A stretch of DNA of 64,000 bases from Aerococcus sanguinicola (lineage in GTDB: Bacteria; Bacillota; Bacilli; Lactobacillales; Aerococcaceae). The position numbers were made by a program, and so were the translations under genes. Where the stretch lies: the NCBI RefSeq assembly GCF_008726925.1, contig NZ_VYWO01000002.1:124001-188000 (forward strand), written 5' to 3'. Below, piece after piece: positions 27,301 through 33,880 of the stretch. Below the pieces are notes generated by a model that had not been told where the DNA came from, did no database searches, and worked only from the letters and a program-made list of their open reading frames with translations. Position 1 is the first letter of the stretch; each line of letters begins with the position of its first letter.

Positions 27301-30300
27301 ACCTGTTGCCACTGGTGAAGTCAAAGACGGCGCTAAGGGTGCAGACGGTCAAAACGGTAAGTCGGCCTACACAACGGTAGTCACTGGACCAAACGAAGCC
27401 GGCGAACAAGGTCAATGGATCATCAACTACTTCGATAAGAACGGTGACGGCAAGTTTACCGAAGATGAAGTTGTTTCCGCTAAATTTGTCCGTGACGGTA
27501 AGGACGGCAAGTCCCCAGAAGTGACCACCAAGGACAACGGCAACGGAACACACACCATCACTATCAAGAACCCAGACGGTACAACCACCACCACAACGGT
27601 CAAAGATGGTAAAGATGGCAAAGATCCAGTTGTTGAAACCGAACGAGTGGAAGACCTTGAGCCAAACACCCCTGGCAAGCAGCCTGGTACCAAGATTACC
27701 GTTAAAGATCCAGAAACTGGCAAGGTCATCAATGAAACCTTTGTCAAGGATGGCAAAGACGGTAAGAATGGTAAGGACGGCCAAGATGGCAAGACCTACG
27801 CCCCAGTAGTTGAACGAGGCGAAAATGGTGAAACCATCATCAAGTTCTACCCAGTGAACAAAGAAAGCGGTAAGCCAGATACGACCCAACCTGCTGTTGC
27901 AGAAGGTAAGGTTAAAGACGGCGCAGACGGCAAGACCTATGCCCCAGTTGTTGAGAAGGGTAAAGATGGCACAACCACCATCAAGTTCTACCCAGTCAAC
28001 AAAGAAACTGGTAAGCCAGACACAAGCCAACCTGCTGTTGCAGAAGGTACGGTCAAAGACGGTGTAAACGGTAAGTCAGCCTACACCACAGTGGTTGAAG
28101 GAGAAAATGCAGCTAAAGAACCTGGCCGCTGGATCATCAACTACTTCGACAAGAACGGCGACGGTAAGTTTACCGATGATGAAGTCGTTTCGGCCCAATT
28201 TGTCCGCGATGGTAAGGATGGTCAATCCCCAACTGTTGAAGTGAAGGATAACGGCGACGGCAGCCACACCATCACCACGAAGAACCCAGACGGCACAGTA
28301 AACTCTACCACCACCGTTAAGAACGGTAAGGATGGTAAGACACCACAAGTCAATACGGAACGAGTTGAAGATGCTGATCCAAATACTCCAGGTAATCAAC
28401 CAGGTACCAAGATTACAGTGACTGACCCAGAGACAGGCAAAGTCATCAGAGAAACTTTCGTTAAAGATGGTGAAAAAGGTGCCAAGGGTGACCAAGGTGA
28501 GAAGGGTGAAACCGGAGCTCCTGGTAAAGACGGTAAGGACGGCCTGGACGGTAAGACTTTTGCTCCTGTTGTAGAGAAGGGCGCAGATGGGACAACCACC
28601 ATCAAGTTCTACCCAGTAGATCCTAAGACTGGCAAGCCAGATACGACCCAGCCAGCTGTTGCAGAAGGTTCTGTGAAAGATGGTAAAGACGGTAAGGCGC
28701 CATTGGTTGAAGCCGACCGGGTGGAAGATGTTGATCCAAACACTCCTGGTAAGCAAGCTGGTACCAAGATTATCGTCAAAGACCCAGAAACCGGTGCAGT
28801 TGTTCATGAAAGCTATGTGAAGGATGGCCAAGACGGCAAGTCTCCAGAAATCACCACTAAAGATAATGGCGACGGCAGCCACACCATTACCATCAAGGAT
28901 CCGAATGGTACAGTTACGACCACAACGGTCAAAGATGGTAAGGATGGTCAAGATGGCAAGGACGGTATCGACGGCAAGACCTTTGCCCCAGTCCTTGAAA
29001 AAGGTAAAGACGGCACAACCACGATTAAGTTCTACCCAGTCGATCCTAAGACAGGCAAGCCAGATACCAAACAAGCGCCTGTTGCCGAAGGTTCTGTGAA
29101 AGATGGTAAAGACGGCAAGTCGCCAGAAGTTACCACTAAGGATAACGGCGACGGAACGCATACCATCACCATTAAGAACCCAGACGGTACGACCACAACG
29201 ACCACTGTCAAAGATGGTAAGGACGGCAAGTCTCCAGAAGTCAGCACGAAGGACAATGGCGACGGCAGCCACACCATTACCATCAAGAACCCAGATGGCA
29301 CGACCACAACGACCACTATCAAAGACGGTCAAAAGGGTAAAGATGGCCGCGATGGTAAGGACGGCATCGATGGCAAGAGCTTTGCTCCTGTTGTAGAGAA
29401 GGGCGCAGATGGCACAACTACCATCAAGTTCTACCCAGTAGATCCTAAGACAGGCAAGCCAGATACCAAGCAAGCACCTGTTGCTGAAGGTTCTGTGAAG
29501 GATGGTAAAGACGGCAAGTCACCAGAAGTTTCCTTGAAGGATAATGGCGATGGCAGCCACACCATTACTGTTAAGAATCCAGATGGTACAACATCGACGA
29601 CTACGGTCAAGAACGGTAAGGACGGCCAGTCCCCAGAAGTCACCACTAAAGACAATGGCGACGGCAGCCACACCATTACCATCAAGAATCCAGACGGTAC
29701 GACGACCAACACCACGGTCAAAGATGGTAAGGATGGCAAGTCCCCAGAAGTTAGCGTCAAAGACAACGGTGACGGCAGCCATACCATTACCATTAAGAAT
29801 CCAGATGGTACGACGACCACCACTACTGTCAAAGACGGTAAAGATGGTAAGGACGGCCGTGACGGTAAGGATGGTCAGTCACAACGCATCCGGACGGAAA
29901 AAGGCAAGGATAGCCAAGGCCACGACGGCGTTTGGGTCATCATTACCGACGACAAGGGCAATGAATTAAGCCGTGAATTTATCCGCGACGGCAAGACCCC
30001 ATCTGTCAAGGTGGAAGAAGGCAAGAACAGCCGCGGTGAATCTGGCCAATGGATCATTGTCTTCGATGGTGACGGCAATGAAGTCTCCCGTGAATTTGTC
30101 CGTGACGGTAAAGACGGGGCCTCATCGACTCTCGAAACCGTTCCAGGTAAGAATGAGAAGGGTGAATCCGGCCTTTGGGTAATCGTTAAAGATGGCGAAG
30201 GTAAGGAATCCAGCCGTCACTTCGTCCGCGATGGTAAAGACGGCAAGGACGGTAAGGATGGCCGCAGCGTACAGAAGATCTACAACCGTCAAGGTAAGTT
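22203..30300 (+). repeat. Array of about 54 protein-coding modules of six types
   Basis: Reading across the frameshift, I count about 24 IKFYP modules (43 residues, such as TFAPVVEKGQDGTTTIKFYP), 8-9 modules of the RVEDADP-GTKVTV type (44 residues), 5 of the VETRRN-DGVIIKVTP type, 4 of the SAYTTVVEGPN type with an EF-hand-like loop, 9 of the DNGDGSHTITIKNPDGT type (33 residues) and 3 of the GESGQWIIV type. Nearly all end in VKDG or FVRDG followed by Gly-X-Y linkers such as KDGKDGK. Confidence 0.85.
24288..24289 (+). other. Probable single-base deletion splitting the adhesin gene
   Basis: The text CCAGGTGTACTGGTGCCC differs from the paralogous CCAGGTGCTACCGGAGCCC at 25047-25065 by loss of one base after G24288. 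Restoring it would read GDPGATGAQGEKG and join the two frames into about 3,748 residues. The site is not a homopolymer or a slippery heptamer. Confidence 0.85.
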
Positions 30301-31039
30301 GATCATCATCTTCTCAGACCATACAACTGAGGAAATTGAAATTCCATGCTGCAAACCATGCCCAGAGAGTCCTAGAACACCAAAACCAGACGACCCAACA
30401 CCAAATGTTCCGATTAAACCTGAAACACCAAAACCCGGTAAACCTGAAGAACCAGGCAAGCCAACGCCGGACGTACCAAACGAACCTGGCAAGCCAACAC
30501 CGGAAGTACCAAGCGTACCGGGTGAACCTACACCAGGTGAACCGAACGAACCAGGTAATCCAACACCGGAAGTACCAGGTGAACCAGGTGAGCCAACGCC
30601 GGAAGTACCAGGTGAACCGAACGTACCAGGCGAACCAACACCGGAAGTACCGAACGAACCAGGTAATCCAACACCGGAAGTACCGAACGTACCAGGTAAT
30701 CCAACACCGGACGAACCAACCGTACCAGGTAATCCAACACCGGAAGTACCAAGCGTACCAGGTGAACCAACACCAGAAGTACCAAGCGTACCAGGCGAAC
30801 CAACCCCAGAAGTACCAAGCCAACCAGAACAACCCGCTAAGGTGCAAGTAGAACGTGTGACCTACCCTGTGACTACCCAAATTCGTCAAGAAAACAAGGG
30901 CAAGGCAACACCAAAACAAGCCAAAGCTAAGACCCTACCACAAACTTCTTCAACCAACCAAGTGTCTACAACAGCAATCGCTGTTTCCCTCCTCGCAGGG
31001 GTTGGACTACTTGTCTTCCCAATGAAGAAAAAAGACTAG
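24380..31039 (+). CDS. Giant repeat adhesin, C-terminal portion with wall anchor (reading frame open from about 24290)
   Basis: Continuation of the adhesin in the frame shifted by the base loss near 24288. The GTG at 24380 is only the first possible start codon after the break and overlaps the upstream TGA, so it need not be a true start. The segment carries the remaining IKFYP, RVEDADP, EF-hand-like, DNGDGS and GESGQW modules, then a short CCKPC segment, a wall-spanning Pro-rich tract of PTPEVPxxPG repeats (about 30370-30840) and a sorting signal: LPQTS, a hydrophobic segment (IAVSLLAGVGLLVFPM) and the tail KKKD. Without a signal peptide this portion could not be exported by itself. It is followed by an intrinsic terminator. 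Confidence 0.82.
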   Translation: MTHIKFYPAGADGQANKTKEPVATGEVKDGKTPIVETSRVEDADPSVDGKQPGTKIVVKDPETKAVISESFVTDGIDGKTFAPVVEKGQDGVTSIKFYPVDPKTGQADKTQNPVATGEVKDGKDGLTPKVETRRNATNDGVIIKVTPQVRDAQGNVVDGTPTESEVKDGQNGKTYAPVITKGQDGVSTIKFYPVDPKTGQPDTTKDPVATGEVKDGAKGDKGDPGATGAQGEKGLDGKNGADGKTFAPVLEKGKDGVTTIKFYPVNPETKQPDTTQPAVAEGEVKDGKTPDVKTERVEDADPTTEGNQPGTKVTVTDPETGKVISESFVKDGEKGQDGAKGEKGDPGQDGKTFVPVVEKGQDGTTTIKFYPAGQDGQADKTKDPVASGEVKDGADGKTFAPVLEKGKDGETTIKFYPVNKESGKPDTTQPAVAEGKVKDGKDGKDGLSPKVETRRNDANDGVIIKVTPQVRDAEGNVVDGTPTETEVKDGKNGKTFAPVVTKGQDGTTSIKFYPVNPETGKADTEQPAVAEGTVKDGTDGKTFAPVVEKGADGTTTIKFYPVDPKTGEPDTKQPAVAEGAVKDGANGKSAYTTVVEGPNAAGEPGRWIINYFDKNGDGKFTDDEVVSTQFVRDGKDGKTYAPVVTKGQDGVSTIKFYPVDPKTGKPDTEQAPVASGEVKDGAKGDKGEKGQDGKNGENGKTFAPVVEKGADGTTTIKFYPVNPETGKPDTTQPAVAEGSVKDGKSAYTTVVEGPNAAGEPGRWIINYFDKNADGKFTDDEVVSAQFVRDGKDGKTYAPVVTKGKDGETNIKFYPINPETGKPDTTQPAVAEGTVKDGKDAKAPVVKTERVEDLEPNTPGNQSGTKITVTDPESGEVINETFVKDGQDGKSPEVTTKDNGNGTHTITIKNPDGTTTTTTVKDGAKGEKGDKGQDGTNGVDGKTFAPVVEKGQDGTTTIKFYPVDPTTGKVDKTQEPVATGEVKDGAKGADGQNGKSAYTTVVTGPNEAGEQGQWIINYFDKNGDGKFTEDEVVSAKFVRDGKDGKSPEVTTKDNGNGTHTITIKNPDGTTTTTTVKDGKDGKDPVVETERVEDLEPNTPGKQPGTKITVKDPETGKVINETFVKDGKDGKNGKDGQDGKTYAPVVERGENGETIIKFYPVNKESGKPDTTQPAVAEGKVKDGADGKTYAPVVEKGKDGTTTIKFYPVNKETGKPDTSQPAVAEGTVKDGVNGKSAYTTVVEGENAAKEPGRWIINYFDKNGDGKFTDDEVVSAQFVRDGKDGQSPTVEVKDNGDGSHTITTKNPDGTVNSTTTVKNGKDGKTPQVNTERVEDADPNTPGNQPGTKITVTDPETGKVIRETFVKDGEKGAKGDQGEKGETGAPGKDGKDGLDGKTFAPVVEKGADGTTTIKFYPVDPKTGKPDTTQPAVAEGSVKDGKDGKAPLVEADRVEDVDPNTPGKQAGTKIIVKDPETGAVVHESYVKDGQDGKSPEITTKDNGDGSHTITIKDPNGTVTTTTVKDGKDGQDGKDGIDGKTFAPVLEKGKDGTTTIKFYPVDPKTGKPDTKQAPVAEGSVKDGKDGKSPEVTTKDNGDGTHTITIKNPDGTTTTTTVKDGKDGKSPEVSTKDNGDGSHTITIKNPDGTTTTTTIKDGQKGKDGRDGKDGIDGKSFAPVVEKGADGTTTIKFYPVDPKTGKPDTKQAPVAEGSVKDGKDGKSPEVSLKDNGDGSHTITVKNPDGTTSTTTVKNGKDGQSPEVTTKDNGDGSHTITIKNPDGTTTNTTVKDGKDGKSPEVSVKDNGDGSHTITIKNPDGTTTTTTVKDGKDGKDGRDGKDGQSQRIRTEKGKDSQGHDGVWVIITDDKGNELSREFIRDGKTPSVKVEEGKNSRGESGQWIIVFDGDGNEVSREFVRDGKDGASSTLETVPGKNEKGESGLWVIVKDGEGKESSRHFVRDGKDGKDGKDGRSVQKIYNRQGKLIIIFSDHTTEEIEIPCCKPCPESPRTPKPDDPTPNVPIKPETPKPGKPEEPGKPTPDVPNEPGKPTPEVPSVPGEPTPGEPNEPGNPTPEVPGEPGEPTPEVPGEPNVPGEPTPEVPNEPGNPTPEVPNVPGNPTPDEPTVPGNPTPEVPSVPGEPTPEVPSVPGEPTPEVPSQPEQPAKVQVERVTYPVTTQIRQENKGKATPKQAKAKTLPQTSSTNQVSTTAIAVSLLAGVGLLVFPMKKKD

Positions 31040-31101
31040 TCTCCTCCGACTTTAGTCAAGGGTAAAGTAACACTTAGCGAGCTGGAAAGCTTGTCAATAA
31101 A

Positions 31102-31134
31102 GCCCATCTTCGAATCAATGAAGATGGGTTTTTT
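31102..31134 (+). terminator. Intrinsic terminator after the adhesin gene
   Basis: CCCATCTTC (31103-31111) pairs with GAAGATGGG (31120-31128), then TTTTTT. Confidence 0.88.
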
Positions 31135-31141
31135 GATTATT

Positions 31142-31193
31142 AAAAACAAAAAGAGTCCCCAAATTTGACCACTCAGGCCAAGTTTGGGGGCTT
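31142..31193 (-). terminator. Intrinsic terminator after nadC
   Basis: On the minus strand GAAGCCCCCAAACTTG pairs with CAAATTTGGGGACTC (with small mismatches), followed by a TTTTTGTTTTTA tract. Confidence 0.8.
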
Positions 31194-31214
31194 CTTTTGA
31201 ATCGTAATTATTTT

Positions 31215-32060
31215 TTAATGCACGCGGAAGTTCTTCATGCTCAGGTCTAAAATACCGGCTGAATGGGTGATAGCGCCAGAGGAAATATAATCGAGGGCCA
31301 GATCTTTTATCCGAGAAACATTATCAGCTGTCATATTGCCAGAACCTTCGATAATCGCCCGGCCATCAATATAGGCGATGGACTCTGCCATCTGGTCATG
31401 GTCCATATTGTCCAGCATGATGATGTCCACACCGCAAGCGACTGCTTCCTTGACCATGTCAAGGCTCTCCGTCTCTACTTCAATCTTATGGATGAAGGGG
31501 TCAATCGCCCGGACAGCTTGGACGGCAGCCGTGATTGAACCGGCTGCTCCGATATGGTTGTCCTTGAGCATGATGAGGTCGGACAAGCCATGGCGGTGGT
31601 TATAGCCCCCACCGACCCGGACGGCATACTTCTCTAGATTACGGAAGCCTGGCGTCGTCTTCCGGGTGTCCATGAGCTTAATCCCAGACCCTTCCAAGGC
31701 ATCAACAAAACGCCGCGTAGCTGTCGCAATTCCTGATAAGCGCTGCAGATAGTTCAAGGCAACCCGCTCACCAGTCAAAAGCGTGGTGGCCTTGGCCGTG
31801 ATGCTTAGGATGACCTGGCCTCTTTCAATTCGCTCGCCTTCTTGGATGAACACATCGAATTGACTGTCTTCCTGGAGATAGGAGAAAACCGCTTGGAAGA
31901 TGGGCAGGCCGCAGAGAATCCCATCTTGCTTGGCAATCAGGTCCACGGATCCTGTCTGGCCTTGGAAAATCGCTTCCGAAGCAAGGTCATAATAAGGGGC
32001 ATCCTCGGCAAGGGCTCTTTCGATCAGGTCTCGCATTTCGCTTTCTTTTAGGGCTAACAT
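31215..32060 (-). CDS. nadC: Nicotinate-nucleotide diphosphorylase (quinolinate phosphoribosyltransferase)
   Basis: Converts quinolinate and PRPP into nicotinate mononucleotide and CO2 in NAD synthesis. The 281-residue protein has the family landmarks ALNYLQRLSGIAT, the TRKTTPGFR substrate loop, VGGGYNHRHGLSD and IMLDNM. GGAGG lies six bases before the ATG at 32060; a TTG six bases earlier is less likely. NadA and NadB, which make quinolinate, are not next to it, so quinolinate may come from the host or from genes elsewhere. The gene is alone. Its 5' side adjoins a repeat island that begins about 100 bp upstream. Confidence 0.9.
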   Translation of the reverse strand: MLALKESEMRDLIERALAEDAPYYDLASEAIFQGQTGSVDLIAKQDGILCGLPIFQAVFSYLQEDSQFDVFIQEGERIERGQVILSITAKATTLLTGERVALNYLQRLSGIATATRRFVDALEGSGIKLMDTRKTTPGFRNLEKYAVRVGGGYNHRHGLSDLIMLKDNHIGAAGSITAAVQAVRAIDPFIHKIEVETESLDMVKEAVACGVDIIMLDNMDHDQMAESIAYIDGRAIIEGSGNMTADNVSRIKDLALDYISSGAITHSAGILDLSMKNFRVH

Positions 32061-32162
32061 AGGCAACCTCCTAAGACTTTTTCTTCATTATAGCATAGGC
32101 TGGCTAGGGACGCTTCTCTAAGAGTACAGACCTCCTTAGCAGCTCGCTTGACTATGGGCGCT

Positions 32163-32409
32163 AACTTTCAAATGGGAGATTCATTTGCGAGTAGGGAAGC
32201 GGCAACTTTCGAAAGGGGCTCCGGTTAGCAAGTAGGGAAGCGGTAACTTTCGAAAGAGGCTCCGGTTAGCAAGTAGGGAAGCGGCAACTTTCGAATGGGG
32301 CTCCGATTAGCAAGTAGGGAAGCGGCAACTTTCGAATGAGGCTCCGGTTAGCAAGTAGAATACCGCCAACTTTCAAACGAGTCCCCCCTTAGCAAGTTGA
32401 GTCCTTCTA
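32163..32409. repeat. Tandem 41-bp palindromic units, array 2
   Basis: Six units of 41 bp with form AACTTTCGAA, variable centre, TTAGCAAGT and spacer AGGGAAGCGGC. Four units are nearly identical. The arms are the same kind as in the arrays at 14131 and 41736. Confidence 0.88.
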
Positions 32410-32438
32410 GGCAAGCTAGCTCAGGTCATTAGAATGAA

Positions 32439-32464
32439 AACAAGCTAGCAGACGCTAGCTTGTT
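32439..32464. other. AACAAGCTAGC hairpin in repeat island
   Basis: AACAAGCTAGC (32439-32449) pairs perfectly with GCTAGCTTGTT (32454-32464). GATCCTTATTTTA follows, the same text as after the hairpin at 14452-14478. The linker 32465-32606 has no gene but contains an inverted repeat, TGTGGGTTGG/CCAACCCACA. Confidence 0.75.
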
Positions 32465-32606
32465 GATCCTTATTTTATATTTTTAGTATTGATTCTGACC
32501 ATATTTTACTTGAGTCAGCTTAGAAAGCCACATTTAGACCTTGTCAGTGTGGGTTGGGCATTGCCAACCCACACGCAATAGCCTTGTTTGTGGATTGACC
32601 CCCTCT

Positions 32607-32740
32607 GATCACACCCTCTAGTCGGGTTCACAAAGGCAGAAAGGGAGTGACTTCAGCAAAGTGGAACGATCGGCTTGCAGCCGCTCTTTTCCTCTTTGCC
32701 TCCAGTCATCCCTTTCTAAACGCCTTTGCTCACACCCTTA
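32607..32740 (-). repeat. Long-hairpin repeat array 4: one unit plus a second opening box
   Basis: The unit covers about 32737-32619 on the minus strand, with outer arms GCAAAGGC/GCCTTTG and the GCGGCTGCAAGCCG inner type. A further opening box (AGGGTGTGATC) follows at 32618-32607 and then the linker. The unit begins directly after the TAA of the small membrane protein gene. Confidence 0.85.
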
Positions 32741-32929
32741 TTCTAACCCTAAATATTGGCCGAAGGTGAGGGCGATGAAGGCGAGGAGGAGCATGATGCC
32801 GGATACGGTTTTGAGTCGGGCTTGTTCCATGGCGGTCATGCCTTCTTTGGACCGGCCCTTGACCATGATATAGATATTGATGCCGATGCAGAGGAGGGAA
32901 AAGAGAGTGCCCACGAGGTTTTTATTCAT
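32738..32929 (-). CDS. Small two-helix membrane protein, function unknown
   Basis: A 63-residue protein with two hydrophobic segments (LVGTLFSLLCIGINIYIMV and SGIMLLLAFIALTFGQYL) separated by a charged loop rich in Lys and Arg. I do not recognise the family. Its ATG overlaps the end of the upstream lipoprotein gene by eight bases (ATGAATAA), so the two are probably translationally coupled and may act together at the membrane. Its TAA stop is followed without any gap by the GGGTGTGAG box of a hairpin repeat, and no intrinsic terminator is seen. Confidence 0.7.
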   Translation of the reverse strand: MNKNLVGTLFSLLCIGINIYIMVKGRSKEGMTAMEQARLKTVSGIMLLLAFIALTFGQYLGLE

Positions 32930-33674
32930 TAGTGTTTTCCTTTCTTGAGGGGATATAGGCCTTATCCTCAGCCGAGGCGAAGTCTTCGTCTAATTGTTGG
33001 TCGGGGATGGGCTGGTACTTGATGGTGATGGAGGTCAGCAGGGGCTTCTTGGAGGCCTTGTCCTGGCCGTGGACCCGCCAGCTGACTTGGCGGATGCCGG
33101 CGCTTTGGCTATCGATAAGAAATTCCAAGCTGTGGATGGCGTCATTCTGATAGCTACTGGCCCCGCGCTGGTTGATCATTTCAGTGAGTTGGGGGTTCTC
33201 CCCCTCATAGCGGATAATCTGGCTGGGACCGAGTCGGCGCAGGCTGGTGCTCCCCTTAATTTTGTGGAGGATTTCCAGCATCTTCTGGTAGGGGAAGCGG
33301 TGGACCCGTTCCTCCAAGGCCTGGGAAGAGGGGCTCAGTTGCCAATCGGATGCTTCGTCCAGCTGACGTTCTTGGTAAACGGTTTGCTTGGGGTTACTAA
33401 TGATCTGTAGGATCCGTTCTTCATCGTCGGCTTTATTGAGTAGTTTCCCTTCGATTCCGCGCTCTTGACTGTAGCTAGCCATGGTGATTTGGTTAAAAAT
33501 TTCTTGGTCAGCCAACTTCTGGTCGAAGTCTGTACTGGTTTGATATGTGGTCATTTTTTCTGCCGCTTGGTCGATTTTAGCTAAGAGCTCATCGCTCGAC
33601 TGGGATTGGCAGGCCGCCAAGCAGAGGCTGAGGACGGCAAGACCTAGGTAGTGCATGAATTTTTTCAAAGTCAT
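32922..33674 (-). CDS. Putative lipoprotein, function unknown
   Basis: A 250-residue protein with a lipoprotein signal: MTLKKF, a hydrophobic stretch and the lipobox LAAC, so the mature form should start at Cys near residue 21 and be held on the outer face of the membrane. The mature part is hydrophilic, with a helical start (DELLAKIDQAAEKMTTYQTS) and later beta-like segments. The layout resembles LolA-like or DUF6612-type lipoproteins, but the similarity is weak and I do not assign a role. It is the first gene of a two-gene unit with the small membrane protein. Confidence 0.7.
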   Translation of the reverse strand: MTLKKFMHYLGLAVLSLCLAACQSQSSDELLAKIDQAAEKMTTYQTSTDFDQKLADQEIFNQITMASYSQERGIEGKLLNKADDEERILQIISNPKQTVYQERQLDEASDWQLSPSSQALEERVHRFPYQKMLEILHKIKGSTSLRRLGPSQIIRYEGENPQLTEMINQRGASSYQNDAIHSLEFLIDSQSAGIRQVSWRVHGQDKASKKPLLTSITIKYQPIPDQQLDEDFASAEDKAYIPSRKENTNE

Positions 33675-33800
33675 CTTCCTTTTTGGCTTAAGTGTACTGC
33701 CCTTATTTTATAGGAAAGTGTCCAACAAAGAAAGTTTTGTCGATATTTGGATTAGTTCTTTAATTTATTCAAGGTCGAAGGGATGCCCTCACTGCCCTAC

Positions 33801-33842
33801 AATAAAAATCCCCAAGCTATCTCTTCTAAAGATAACTTGGGG
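33801..33842 (-). terminator. Intrinsic terminator after the 5'-nucleotidase gene
   Basis: On the minus strand CCCCAAGTTATC pairs with GATAGCTTGGGG, followed by ATTTTTATT. Confidence 0.85.
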
Positions 33843-33880
33843 CAGGCGAGTTCATTCTTAGTTTTTAGAATGAAGAGCTG

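Noticed and set aside
20451..30919. Many open frames antisense to the adhesin gene
   Set aside because: They are mirror images of repetitive coding modules with no independent start signals.
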